From: Symsagittifera roscoffensis
Taxonomy: Eukaryota; Xenacoelomorpha; Acoela; Convolutidae
Reading direction: 5' to 3'
Length of the DNA stretch: 64,000 nt
NCBI RefSeq assembly: GCF_963678635.1
Contig: NC_087066.1
Span: 55,570,312 to 55,634,311 of the forward strand
Made by a program: the position numbers and the translations under genes
The notes under the pieces: model-generated
The model's database searches: none
What the model saw: the letters and a program-made list of their open reading frames with translations, nothing else
What the model was told of the DNA's origin: nothing
Part shown: in pieces, positions 8,239 through 17,834 of the stretch
Position numbering within the stretch: position 1 is the first letter of the stretch
Layout: every line of letters starts with the position of its first letter

Positions 8239-11200
8239 TTACTTTTGAAATTCCACTTTCTTTAAAATTTTAGATTGGGGGATGAATATTTTATAGTTTT
8301 TACGTGGTTGATTTCGGAGTCTTGTTGTTTTTCTATTTTCTGATTTGTCGATTTGTTCTTGGGGTATTATTTGTTCGGTCATTTTTCTATTTTTTCTTTG
8401 TTTTGGGGATTCTTTATGGTTTTGTGTATTGCTTTTGGTGGCGATTGGTTTTGTGTTTTGATTTTCGGTGGGGTTATCATTTTGTTCTGTGTTTTTCAGA
8501 TGTGGTTCATTTTGAATGATTTTTAATCCTGTGAAAGAATATAATTGAGTTAATTCGCGGAGTGCGTATTCTTTTGGGTAATAAGGTAATAGGTTGTTTC
8601 GATGTTGAACGATTTCTTTTTTGTTTGAGTCGGTAATTTTATATGTGACATCAGTGGGTTTTGCAATTATTTGGTATGGTCCTTTTCGAAGGGGTTGTAA
8701 TTTTTTAGAAATTCCTTTTTGAGTATTAAAATTAGGTATTAAAACAAATGTTCCAATTTTTAATTCGGAAGCTGGTGTAAAACGTGAATTGATTTGTTCA
8801 TTAATGTTTTGTCTTTGTAATAATTTTTTTGTTATTTTTTGATAAATTTCATTGTGTTTTTTATCTCTATTTAGAATCCATTCGGTGTGTGTACCGGAGG
8901 CTAGTTTAAGAATTTGTGGGTGATGAAAATGATCTTCATCGTGTGTATGTAATGGTAGGTTATAACAAATTGAGTCTTTATTTGGTTGACAATAACCTTG
9001 TGCGTTTTTATGAGAATTTGCTGTAAACATTATTGGTTTGCGTGGCTTTTGGTTAAAAACCATTTCGTATGGTGACATTCCTAAAGTTGTCGTAATTTGT
9101 GAATTATACGCTAAGGGAAATAGTTTTACATCTGCTGACCATTCGGTATATTTTGTATCATTTCCGTTGATGATACATCTAAGATATTCTTGTAATGAAC
9201 GGTTCATACCTTCGACTAAGCCGTTTGTCCAAGGTGCATGAGATGTACGTGGTTTGTGTTTAATGTTGTATAAATGACATAGTGTGATAATTTCATTATT
9301 TATGAATTCTGTACCGTTGTCTGTAACTAAAATTTCTGGTAGTCCGAATTTTGCTATCCAGTGTTCATAGAGTGTTGTGTAAGCATAATAAGCGTTACAA
9401 TGTGGTACTGGGTTAAGTGCTACATAATGTGTAAATGCGTCAACAATTACCATAATGTAGGAGTTTCCTTCGGATGAGGGTGAAATTGGTCCTTTAGTAT
9501 CAAATGAGATACGATGATTAAAGTACAAGCTTTGTCCCTTAAAATCTTGTTTTTGTGCTATTTGTTTTTGATTTGGGTAAGGTTTATTTAGTTGACATAC
9601 TATACAATCATTGCATAGTACTTTTATCCAAATTGGTGCATTTGGGAAGTAAAAATTTTGTATAAAATTTGAATATGTTTTTTCTGATCCAGAGTGTCCT
9701 TTAATATTTTGCGTATGTGAAATATTAAAAGCTATAAGAATCATACTTAAAGGGAGACATGGAACTGTAGATTCATTCAGGTTATACTCTAAAAGGTCTG
9801 TATTTTCGTTAATTGTTGTGTTGTTAAATTTGCGAAAGTATCGGAGGAGTGTTTTGTTTCCTAGAATGGTTGAATCTGCTTTGACAGGTTTAGTTTTGTA
9901 TTTGTGCCATGATTTTAGTTGTCTAATTATCGGGTCAAGATTTTGATATTGTTTCAGTGTTGAAATTGTAATCGTTTCTGTTGGGGGGAGAAAAATATTT
10001 TCAATTTCGAATTTAGATAAGGGTATTGTATCAAGTGGGTCGTGGAGGTCAAAAACTTGATTTATTGTGTATTTTGAATCATTTGTTTGTGGTCCTGATA
10101 AATTAATTTTATCAGTTAAATCTTCTTTTTCAATTAGTGGAAAATGGTCTTTTTTAGGCGGGTGTTGTTTTGTTCGTTTTTGTTGGGTGTTATTTTTTAT
10201 CCATTGAGAATATGGGATTGGTTTGAAAGTTGATGTTCCAAGTAGATCAACTTCATAATGATTATTTTGACAATCTAAATAAAGTGGGAAATGTTGTAAA
10301 CTATTTATTTGTGATTGTTCAATATCAGTTTTTACTGCATATTTGCATTCCAATCGGGGTGATGTTTCGTTTTCTGCAAGGTAGAACTTTATGTTTTTGG
10401 GTATTTCAACTGTTGTTTTTCGTGTAAGTAATTCAGGTGGTGTATTTCGACTTAAGGTGTCTGGTAATGCAAGATTTTTTCCTGCGGTCCAAACTATATG
10501 TAAGTTTGGGAATTTCATTAAAATTAGTTGAAATCTATAAACTCGGTGGTTTGGGTTAGATTTTTGTGTAAAGAGAAAGATGATTGGTTTATGGTCTGTG
10601 AATAGAACTGTTGGATGTTTTGATCCAAGTATCAGAAATTCATATTCTGTCAGTGTATATATTATGGCTGTACATTCTCTCATTAGAGTTGAGAGTCGTA
10701 GCTCTGCTTGAGTGAATAATCGAGAATTTGCTGATATGAGGTTCATTTTATTTGTACCATTATGTGATTGTAATAGTGCTGCACCGATGCCAAAGTTTGA
10801 AGCATCGCACATTGCATAAAATGGTTGATTTGAATCTGGAATTGTGTTTGAAATTTGTTCAGTTAAAAGTTTCTTTATTTCTTCAAATCGTGTTTGATGT
10901 TCTGTGTTCCATTCAAAATTATTTTGTTGTCTAAGGATGTTATAAAATGGTCGTAGATATAATTGCATTTTATAAACATATTTACTTAAAAAGTTTAACA
11001 TTCCAAGAAATTCTTGGATTTTCTTCTTATTTGTTGGTGGTTGAAGTTTTTGAATAGCGTCAATGCGTGATTTCAATGGAGTGATTGTTTTTCTTTCTAT
11101 ATTATGTCCTAAGAATTTAACTCTTGTCAAAAAGAAGTGTGATTTATCGGGGGCGGCCTTCAGATTTTCGTTCTGAAGTATTTGGTGATATTTTTCTAAA

Positions 11201-12513
11201 ACATTGAACATCTCGTCTTTTGTTTGTGATTGCATAAAAACATCGTCTAAATAGGTGATTGCGTTTTTCTTGAGTATTAGTGGTCTAAAAATTTTGCTCA
11301 TAAAAGCTGAAAATGCTGCTGGTCCTATGGATATTCCATAGAATAAGCGGTTGAATTCATATTGTTGGTTTCCGATAACAAATTGTGTTAAACGTCGTGA
11401 TTGTTCATCTAGTGGCATTTGATTGTATGCACTATTCATATCGGCGGTTGTAAAGTATTTGCCGTTTCTTTTTGTTAAAATAACTTGTATTGGTTCAATG
11501 GGCCAATTACATTTTGATTCATCTATAAGTGAATTGAGGTATCTAGCATCGAGAACGATTTTTAATGATTCTCCTTTAGCTAGAATGATAACAGGGTTGA
11601 TAAATGTGTTGCCTTTTGGTTGTTCTTCTTTGTTTACTGGTGATATAATGTTGTATTGTTCTAAGATGTCGAGTAATCTGTTTACTTTATCATGTAAGTG
11701 AATTGGTACTTTACTTGCTCTCTGTTTTTTGAAAACTGCGTCTGGTTTTAACGGGAGATGTAGTGATGAACTGATTTTTCCAACATCGAATTTTGATGTT
11801 GCATAGATTGATGAATATTTAATTAGCTGTTTGGCTAACTTTTCGAATTCGTCTTGTGTTATTTGTGAATGTTGGAAATTAAACATTGTTAAAAATTTCT
11901 GTTGGTCCTCAGTGTAGTTACTTATGTTGAATGTAGGTTTGAAATATGGAGTTTTTGTGAAATAATCCGTATTTCTGTTTTCGTTACTTATTATATTATT
12001 TATAGATAATTCTTCATTAAGAATTGTAGATTGACAAATATCTAGTAATTGGAGTATATTATTTACGCGATAGGCTTTTTCGTGTATTGGTGATATTGTA
12101 GCGTTGGTTTCACAATATCCTAAAAGTCCTAAAGGTAATGTTACTTGGTAAGGTGTGTTGTTATAGACATGTAAGGAAATGATATCGGAATTCGAATTTT
12201 TCAAATATTTTATGGATGAGATTGTGATTTTGAAAAATTTGTGAATAGGTTTGAATTCAAAATCTGACATATAAAATTTTTGTTTGTTTTGTTCTTTATC
12301 ATATTGGTGAACTTGTTTGATTGAAAAATTATAGATATTTCCTGATAGTGGTTTTAGGTGTTTTCTTTGTTGGTTAAATATCGGGTAGAATTTTGAAAAG
12401 AATGGTGGTTGTTTATTTAATCTTTGAAAAAATGTTAAGGATGTGTCTTTTGTTTTTGTATATTTATCTTTGATTAATATTTTACTATTCAAGATGTTGA
12501 TTGTTGGTATATA
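8239..12513 (-). CDS. pol: pol: reverse transcriptase, RNase H, integrase (intact)
   Basis: About 1424 codons follow the gag-pro stop in the same frame. Counting from the TTG at 12492, an N-terminal region of ~250 residues leads into RT, whose catalytic YLDD is near residue 413. RNase H follows, with CDASNFGIGAAL near 560 and the TDHKPI block. Integrase has a His-His-Cys-Cys zinc region near 930-960 (HSGSEKT, CNDCIVC) and a full DDE core: Asp in SFDTKGP near 997, Asp in VTDNGTEF near 1057 and Glu in GLVEGMN about 35 residues later. A C-terminal basic, Lys/Gln-rich tail ends at TAA. The enzymes copy the element RNA to DNA and insert it. All catalytic residues seen are present. No ATG lies before about residue 75, so synthesis should depend on passing the TAA at the end of gag-pro. 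Confidence 0.93.
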   Translation of the reverse strand, partial: YIPTINILNSKILIKDKYTKTKDTSLTFFQRLNKQPPFFSKFYPIFNQQRKHLKPLSGNIYNFSIKQVHQYDKEQNKQKFYMSDFEFKPIHKFFKITISSIKYLKNSNSDIISLHVYNNTPYQVTLPLGLLGYCETNATISPIHEKAYRVNNILQLLDICQSTILNEELSINNIISNENRNTDYFTKTPYFKPTFNISNYTEDQQKFLTMFNFQHSQITQDEFEKLAKQLIKYSSIYATSKFDVGKISSSLHLPLKPDAVFKKQRASKVPIHLHDKVNRLLDILEQYNIISPVNKEEQPKGNTFINPVIILAKGESLKIVLDARYLNSLIDESKCNWPIEPIQVILTKRNGKYFTTADMNSAYNQMPLDEQSRRLTQFVIGNQQYEFNRLFYGISIGPAAFSAFMSKIFRPLILKKNAITYLDDVFMQSQTKDEMFNVLEKYHQILQNENLKAAPDKSHFFLTRVKFLGHNIERKTITPLKSRIDAIQKLQPPTNKKKIQEFLGMLNFLSKYVYKMQLYLRPFYNILRQQNNFEWNTEHQTRFEEIKKLLTEQISNTIPDSNQPFYAMCDASNFGIGAALLQSHNGTNKMNLISANSRLFTQAELRLSTLMRECTAIIYTLTEYEFLILGSKHPTVLFTDHKPIIFLFTQKSNPNHRVYRFQLILMKFPNLHIVWTAGKNLALPDTLSRNTPPELLTRKTTVEIPKNIKFYLAENETSPRLECKYAVKTDIEQSQINSLQHFPLYLDCQNNHYEVDLLGTSTFKPIPYSQWIKNNTQQKRTKQHPPKKDHFPLIEKEDLTDKINLSGPQTNDSKYTINQVFDLHDPLDTIPLSKFEIENIFLPPTETITISTLKQYQNLDPIIRQLKSWHKYKTKPVKADSTILGNKTLLRYFRKFNNTTINENTDLLEYNLNESTVPCLPLSMILIAFNISHTQNIKGHSGSEKTYSNFIQNFYFPNAPIWIKVLCNDCIVCQLNKPYPNQKQIAQKQDFKGQSLYFNHRISFDTKGPISPSSEGNSYIMVIVDAFTHYVALNPVPHCNAYYAYTTLYEHWIAKFGLPEILVTDNGTEFINNEIITLCHLYNIKHKPRTSHAPWTNGLVEGMNRSLQEYLRCIINGNDTKYTEWSADVKLFPLAYNSQITTTLGMSPYEMVFNQKPRKPIMFTANSHKNAQGYCQPNKDSICYNLPLHTHDEDHFHHPQILKLASGTHTEWILNRDKKHNEIYQKITKKLLQRQNINEQINSRFTPASELKIGTFVLIPNFNTQKGISKKLQPLRKGPYQIIAKPTDVTYKITDSNKKEIVQHRNNLLPYYPKEYALRELTQLYSFTGLKIIQNEPHLKNTEQNDNPTENQNTKPIATKSNTQNHKESPKQRKNRKMTEQIIPQEQIDKSENRKTTRLRNQPRKNYKIFIPQSKILKKVEFQK

Positions 12514-12516
12514 TTA
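12514..12516 (-). other. Single in-frame TAA between protease and pol (readthrough candidate)
   Basis: Gag-pro and pol are in the same frame and together make 2741 codons, interrupted only by this TAA in the context TCT-TAA-TAT. The frame on both sides looks like the C-terminal end of a retropepsin (an IIGIPFI block before it, a typical short strand after it), so the stop falls inside the protease domain rather than between domains. It could be a readthrough signal or a recent nonsense mutation. No downstream stem or CAATTA-type readthrough context is evident. Confidence 0.6.
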
Positions 12517-15500
12517 AGAGATAAATGGTATTCCAATGATATTATGTTTAATATCAGTGATATGGAATATTTGTTTAAATGGCTTATTTAAAATTTTGCT
12601 TTGCTCCATTGTTCTGGTGGGGAGGAGAAATAATTGGATTTTTCCGTAGTTTATCAATGTTGATCCTTGTGCTGTTGCTAGTTTGCTGGAGGTTTCAAGA
12701 GGTGTTAGCTTTGGGTGTAAAGTTTTTATTTCATTCCATGTGGGAATGTTTATTATATTTGATTCTGCTCCTGAATCAATTAAAAAATCTATTTCAAGGT
12801 CTGGTGGTTGAAATTCTTTATTTCTTGGGCTTTCTAAGAGAAATGGTATTGTCCAAATTTTTTCTTTGGGTTGTTCTTTTTGTATATTTTGATAAATGTG
12901 GTTTGTATTCAAGCATTTTGTTTTGGTATTTTTATTGGTTTGATTTGTAGTGTTAATCTCATTTGTTTCTTGCGTCGTTGGTGTGGAATTTATGGGTGTA
13001 GTGTAATAATTTTGAAGAAATTCTGATTGATTTTCATATATGTGTGATGAAAAAGGTTGTTCATATATGACAGATTCATAGTCATTTTCGACTTTTATCA
13101 TATTGATAGAAAGAGTGTTTTCAGTATCACTTTCTGAATCTGATGATGTACAGTTTATTTGATTGAGTTGTAACGTATCAGTTATTGTGTCATCAATACC
13201 TGGAGGGTCTGATGTTGTTTCTGGATTAGATTGTACTTGATTGATTTGTCTTTGATGTTTAGGTGTACTACTTCTGTGGCGATTATTAGAATTATTATAG
13301 TTATTATTATTCCGGTGTGGTGATTGGGAATAATTTCTATAACGATTATTATAACTTGAGTGTCGATTTTGTGAATTATTTCGCGATCTGTTTTGGTAAT
13401 TATTGTTTGGTCTGTTATAGTTCGATCTATTATATGAGTTATTCCTTGATCGATTGTTCGGGTAATTCTGGTTTCGGTTGTTTGAATAACTTCTATTTCG
13501 ATTATAGGAGTAGTTTCTATTCCTATTGTATGATGAATTTCGTGATTGGTTGTTTGGATAGTAGTTATTTCTTGATTGGGAATTAGATCTAGAAACAAAT
13601 CGTTGTGTATTTGAATTTGATCTGGAGTAGTTATTTCGACTATTTGGTCTATTGTAGTGATTTTGTGATGAATTATTCGTGTTTCTTCGTTCTGGTGATC
13701 TTCCTCTATAACTTGAGTTATATGGTGATTGATTTCTTGTATAATTTGTATTGTTCGGGAGTGGTTTTCCTGAACTGTTGTTGCTGTAGACTGTTTTGTT
13801 CGGTAGATTTTGATCTTTTTTCATGTATTGATAGAATGATTTATTTGGTTCTTTATATTTTTGAGGTTTATTTTGATTGTCTTGCTGTTTTTGTCTACAT
13901 TCGGAAATACTATGTCCGTATCGTCGGCAATAATTACACCATTTTTTGAAAGATGGTTTGCCTTTAAAGTTTGGGTTCTTTTCGTAAATATTGAGTATTT
14001 CAGTGATTTTTTCAACGAGGTCTGTCTCTGATTCCTGTATATTATTGATATTAGTGGGAGTCGTTTCAATTCTGTTAACGTATTGTAATTTCAGATTTTC
14101 CGTTTCTTCTAGTTTCATCGTGATTTCTGCTTGTTCTAATTTGTCTACTAGTTTTCGAAAATCTAAATCGGGTTCTCGAATTGAAGAAGGATGGGATGCT
14201 CTCTTTTTTATTGCTATTTTCCTTAATTGTGGTGTTAAGGTCATCATTAAGATTTCTGTCATCTTTGTGTTTTTATAGTCGTGCGTATTTAGTGAATATG
14301 CTTTTCGAACTAGTGTTTCGATTCGTACTGCTATTTGCTTGATGGTTTCGTTTGGTAATCTGCGAATTTCATTACATAAAACTCTTTGTTGTTGTTTGTT
14401 TCTTTCGGAGTCAAACATTTTTGAAAATTCTTGTGTAAATCTTTTCCAGTTTGATTTTATTTCTAGAGGTAGTACTGAAAACCATTTTTGGGCTGCGCCA
14501 TCTAAGGTTGTTTGTATTAACGCTGTGCGTCGATGTATCCAATTTTGATGTAGTGGCGTATTAATTGGTTCAGGTCCAATATTTAAAATTAGGTTTGCTG
14601 TTACTGCATTTAAATAATCTTCTACAGAGTATTCAGGGTCTGTTCCTGTGAAAACCATTAAAGGTTTGTTTGATGTTATTGATGATCCACCCATAAGGTA
14701 TGGATTCATTGTCATTTGTAATGATTCTGCTGCATTTGGCATTTGAGAAAAATTTGAAAGTTGGTTTCTTGTTATTTCATGTTGTTGGAGATAATATGGG
14801 AGTGGTATTTCATTTTGCATTTGTGATGCTTGATACGAGTGTGCAGTCATTGGATTTTGTTGTTGAATTGGTTGAAAAGATTGTGTATTAATTAGATTTT
14901 GTTGTTGAATTGGTTGTTGATGTTGTGCATCTATTGGTTGTGGAGAAAAATTTCTATGATTTGTACGTGTTCTCTGTATTCCTTGTCTACGATATTCTTG
15001 AGTATTTTGTGCAAAGATATCTGGTTGTAAGAAATCATCATCTGAGGATAAGTAATCCATTTGATAAGATGTCTGTTTTTTATTTTTATTTTGTTGAAAA
15101 AATGGGTAATTTTCACTGTGATCCTGTGGAGGATTTGTTTGGAAATTTATTGAGTTAGGTTGGGTCATTGGGTTATCCCAATTTCGAGATCTTGTATATT
15201 GGTTAAAATTTCTTTGTGGTTGGTTATATGTTTTTGATGGATGTGTATAATTATAATTATGGTCTGCAAAGTTGTTTCTAGTGAATGTTTTGCGTGTTTT
15301 TGATGGTATTGTCATGGGTCTGTATGTTTGGTAATCCATATGTGAATATTTAGGAGCAACCGAAGGTTTAACGGTTGATTGTAAGGTTACCTGTGTTTGT
15401 GAAGGATTTGTATTTCTTGGTGTTGTTAAATTTGGGCGTATTGGTGAAATACTTTGTTGTGTAGTTGTTGTGTGTACAATTTCTTCATTTATGAAGTGTG

Positions 15501-16461
15501 ATGGTGTCTGGATATCTTGTTGAGTAAGATTCCTAGTTCCATTGAGGTTTTCATTGTGTATAACTGTAGAGTTTAAACTATTATTTTGTGTATCGGGCAA
15601 AAATGTATTATAGTTTAATGGTGTTGCATCAATTGTTAATGGTATTACTCTTACATAATCTCTTATGTAAGATATCGTACTTATTGCTTGACTTGAGATT
15701 GATTGTGGGAAGTTTATAAATGCGGGATGAGACCATTCGGGGTCCCAAACATAATCTGATTGTTCTGTGATAGCGGTTTCATCGTTCGAGTTTTGGGGTC
15801 TAAAATTTTTTCTTGCTTGTGCAATTAAATCAATATTGTGTGTGAAATAATCTATTATGAACCATGCCAAAATTTTTTGTAGATCGTGTTTTGTATGTTG
15901 TGAAACGTCGTCTTTCGTGAAATTTTCTTTAATGATGTTTAAATAACTAGAGAGTAGTGTGATTTCATGTCGTACTTTCAAATGTTTAGATGTTTCTGTC
16001 GGTGAGACATTTGTTATTGGGATTTCGTTTTCTAATATCGAAATATAACTATATATTATTGCGAAAACTTCATTGGTGAATATGGAGTTTGCTCTTTGTG
16101 AGTTATGATATTGGATGCTTTTTATATATTCTGAAAAAACTTTTGAAAATTCTAAATCAAGGTCGTCTGTTTGAATTGTATATTTTCTATTATTATGGTT
16201 TGGTGAGGTGAATTCTATGGAGTAGATTCCATACTGTTGTGTTATGTTGCATATATCTTTTAAGTAGTGATCGATAATTTGTCTTTTGATTTTTACATCT
16301 GGGAACTCTGTTTTACATGGACTGATTCCGGGTTCAAATAAATTTAATAGTAAAATTTTGCAAAATATATGCTGTCCTCTATCAGTGGTTGCATCTACTA
16401 TAAAGGGAAAGATTTCATCATCATCTGGGGTTTCGTCACCTGGGGTGTGCGTTGAGCTCAT
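12514..16461 (-). CDS. gag: gag-pro polyprotein, 1315 aa
   Basis: The ATG at 16459-16461 opens a 1315-codon frame. Residues 1-370 have ordinary composition and no family I know. Residues 370-600 are Pro/Gln/Asn-rich, with repeated QPIQQQN-type units. Residues ~614-800 match a Ty3-type capsid (QKWFSVLP, then a TLTPQLR helix region). A CCHC zinc knuckle, CNYCRRYGHSISEC, sits near residue 842. It is followed by a ~180-residue tract rich in Asn, Ser, Arg and Tyr (repeats of NRSRNNSYNR type), probably RNA-binding and phase-separation prone. A retropepsin with the active-site motif LIDSGAES near residue 1228 ends the ORF. At 1315 aa it is 2-3 times longer than usual Gypsy Gags, chiefly because of the N-terminal extension. 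Confidence 0.9.
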   Translation of the reverse strand: MSSTHTPGDETPDDDEIFPFIVDATTDRGQHIFCKILLLNLFEPGISPCKTEFPDVKIKRQIIDHYLKDICNITQQYGIYSIEFTSPNHNNRKYTIQTDDLDLEFSKVFSEYIKSIQYHNSQRANSIFTNEVFAIIYSYISILENEIPITNVSPTETSKHLKVRHEITLLSSYLNIIKENFTKDDVSQHTKHDLQKILAWFIIDYFTHNIDLIAQARKNFRPQNSNDETAITEQSDYVWDPEWSHPAFINFPQSISSQAISTISYIRDYVRVIPLTIDATPLNYNTFLPDTQNNSLNSTVIHNENLNGTRNLTQQDIQTPSHFINEEIVHTTTTQQSISPIRPNLTTPRNTNPSQTQVTLQSTVKPSVAPKYSHMDYQTYRPMTIPSKTRKTFTRNNFADHNYNYTHPSKTYNQPQRNFNQYTRSRNWDNPMTQPNSINFQTNPPQDHSENYPFFQQNKNKKQTSYQMDYLSSDDDFLQPDIFAQNTQEYRRQGIQRTRTNHRNFSPQPIDAQHQQPIQQQNLINTQSFQPIQQQNPMTAHSYQASQMQNEIPLPYYLQQHEITRNQLSNFSQMPNAAESLQMTMNPYLMGGSSITSNKPLMVFTGTDPEYSVEDYLNAVTANLILNIGPEPINTPLHQNWIHRRTALIQTTLDGAAQKWFSVLPLEIKSNWKRFTQEFSKMFDSERNKQQQRVLCNEIRRLPNETIKQIAVRIETLVRKAYSLNTHDYKNTKMTEILMMTLTPQLRKIAIKKRASHPSSIREPDLDFRKLVDKLEQAEITMKLEETENLKLQYVNRIETTPTNINNIQESETDLVEKITEILNIYEKNPNFKGKPSFKKWCNYCRRYGHSISECRQKQQDNQNKPQKYKEPNKSFYQYMKKDQNLPNKTVYSNNSSGKPLPNNTNYTRNQSPYNSSYRGRSPERRNTNNSSQNHYNRPNSRNNYSRSNSNTQRFVSRSNSQSRNNYYPNNQSRNSSYNRNRNYSYNRNRSYSNNRNQNYPNNRSRNNSYNRSNYNRPNNNYQNRSRNNSQNRHSSYNNRYRNYSQSPHRNNNNYNNSNNRHRSSTPKHQRQINQVQSNPETTSDPPGIDDTITDTLQLNQINCTSSDSESDTENTLSINMIKVENDYESVIYEQPFSSHIYENQSEFLQNYYTTPINSTPTTQETNEINTTNQTNKNTKTKCLNTNHIYQNIQKEQPKEKIWTIPFLLESPRNKEFQPPDLEIDFLIDSGAESNIINIPTWNEIKTLHPKLTPLETSSKLATAQGSTLINYGKIQLFLLPTRTMEQSKILNKPFKQIFHITDIKHNIIGIPFIS

Positions 16462-16903
16462 TTTTTCGTTCGATGACTGTTAATATGTAATTATTAATGT
16501 GTCGAATTGGTTGATTCCAATTGTATAAATGTACTCGTTTGTGTTTATAATGCTTTTTTATTCTTCTTTTTCCTCTTTTTGATGAATTTGAAGTTGTTTC
16601 TGAGTCAGAAAAATATAATTGATCGTGAATTGGGCAATTTTTATCTATTGATTCTTTTAGTTTGTAAAGTTCGTCTAAACTGTTGGTTTCTGATTCTGAA
16701 AATGCGTTTCGATTTTTTGAAAATCTTTTTCGTGTTATTTGTCTTTGTTTCGTTATTATTTTTCTTTTTAGTGTTTGTCGTTTTGTTCGAATGTATCCAA
16801 CTGTTTGTGTATGAGGTGTGATTACAAGGTCGTATTTTTTGTTATCTATTTCACAATTGTGTAAAATGATTGTTTGTTTATTTCCTAGGTTTTTAAATGA
16901 CAT
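16436..16903 (-). CDS. 155-aa basic ORF upstream of and overlapping gag
   Basis: The ATG at 16901-16903 starts a 155-codon frame ending 26 nt inside gag, in a different frame. A beta-rich looking first third (IILHNCEIDNKKYDLVI) is followed by Lys/Arg-rich stretches (TKRQTLKRKIITKQRQITRK and KRGKRRIKKHYKHKR) resembling nuclear localisation or RNA-binding segments, with Ser/Glu-rich linkers between. I do not recognise a family. Its position as the first sizeable ORF of the genomic RNA means that gag translation would need leaky scanning or reinitiation, or that this ORF acts as an upstream regulator. The length and coherent composition favour a real protein. Confidence 0.6.
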   Translation of the reverse strand: MSFKNLGNKQTIILHNCEIDNKKYDLVITPHTQTVGYIRTKRQTLKRKIITKQRQITRKRFSKNRNAFSESETNSLDELYKLKESIDKNCPIHDQLYFSDSETTSNSSKRGKRRIKKHYKHKRVHLYNWNQPIRHINNYILTVIERKNELNAHPR

Positions 16904-17084
16904 AAGGTTTAGGATGACGGATGCAAAAGGTTGTTAAATGATTTCTATTTTCTTAAACTGTTAGTTCTTACGATTTTTTGGTTAGCTTAACCTGGGTCTA
17001 TTTGTTCAGGGTTGGAGAGAAAAGTATATCGATTCCGAAGAATGATGTTTTACTTTCTCGTGGCTAGTATAAGCTAAGGTGTTA

Positions 17085-17206
17085 ACTTACTTAATCTTAC
17101 TTAGGGGTAGTGATTGTGTTCAAGGGTTGGAGAATAGTAAATCGATCCACAAGGTTCAGGTATAATTAGAACGCGAGTAGTTCGTTAGATACTATTTTAA
17201 ACTTAC
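17085..17206 (-). promoter_or_regulatory. Two candidate splice donors in the leader (GTAAGT)
   Basis: GTAAGT occurs on the minus strand at 17090-17085 and 17206-17201, upstream of the first large ORFs. A donor here joined to acceptors before the accessory and env frames would supply the spliced RNAs those frames need. The upstream exon bases (TTAA and CTTA) are not the consensus CAG, so both are weak. Confidence 0.2.
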
Positions 17207-17419
17207 TAAGTCTAAGATTTATCCTGGGTCTGGTAAGAGGGGGGTCAAGTGAAGGATGAATAACCGAAGTTCTTCACTGTTTATCCTAATTTGAATGATT
17301 AGTTTTGTTTAAAAATTTCTATTAGTCCTGGGTTTGTAGAAAGGGTTGGATAGTGAATCGATGTTTGAGGTCGTTAGACACTCGTTAAGTGGGTGGGGGA
17401 GAACAAAGTTGTTCTTTTT

Positions 17420-17504
17420 GATCCAAGGATAGGCCTTGATGATCAAGTTTTTAATTTAATTAAATAGAAAATAATTTAAGATCCAAGGATAAGCCTTGAT
17501 GATC
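17420..17504. repeat. 25-bp direct repeat, 60-bp period, in leader
   Basis: GATCCAAGGATAGGCCTTGA at 17420 recurs at 17480 with one change, and the similarity extends to GATC on the right. The unit is partly self-complementary (TCAAGGCC near its right end, AAGGAT near its left), so it can form small hairpins. Two copies exactly 60 bp apart in the untranslated leader suggest a repeated regulatory or packaging motif. Confidence 0.6.
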
Positions 17505-17834
17505 TGGTTTTAAAATTAAGTGAATTTAAGTTTTAATAAAATTTTAAATGTGTGTAAAGGAAAGATTTAGTGTTTTGATGATATTAGTGGGTTTATGATT
17601 GCTGTTATGTTTTAGGTGATGGAGCTGGAACAACAGGATGATTTTTGATTACTAACCATTTATTGTCATGCTACTAATTTTTATTTTTTATTTTTCAATA
17701 AATATTTTTCAAACATGTTTTGTATATTACTGCAGAATTTAAGAAAACGAGCTGAGATCTTTTTATCAATCGTTATTGTATATTAATAATTTTGTTTAGC
17801 GCCTGAAATGATTTTGAAGATTAACTTCAAGGTT

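Larger units (their letters stand above)
16904..17834 (-). repeat. Leader with degenerate tandem repeats (element 1)
   Basis: No convincing ORF is seen. On the plus strand the block GGGTTGGA followed ~14-20 nt later by ATCGAT occurs three times (near 17010, 17130 and 17350), and cctgggtctg/t occurs three times (near 16992, 17224 and 17325), giving a loosely repeated unit. Such repeats in a leader could be packaging or regulatory signals. Confidence 0.45.

Noticed and set aside
3476-12516. TAA reassigned to a sense codon in this element or organism
   Set aside because: The Gln/Asn-rich ORFs, thousands of codons long, contain no other TAA, and ORFs end at TAA as normal stops. One TAA per junction fits readthrough or nonsense mutation, not a new code.
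12579-12950. Plus-strand ORF of 123 aa, and others opposite element 1 coding regions (for example 13605-13949, 8304-8519)
   Set aside because: They are antisense shadows of long, domain-bearing minus-strand ORFs and consist mainly of Phe/Leu/Tyr/Cys codons, as expected from the complement of Asn/Gln/Lys-rich coding.
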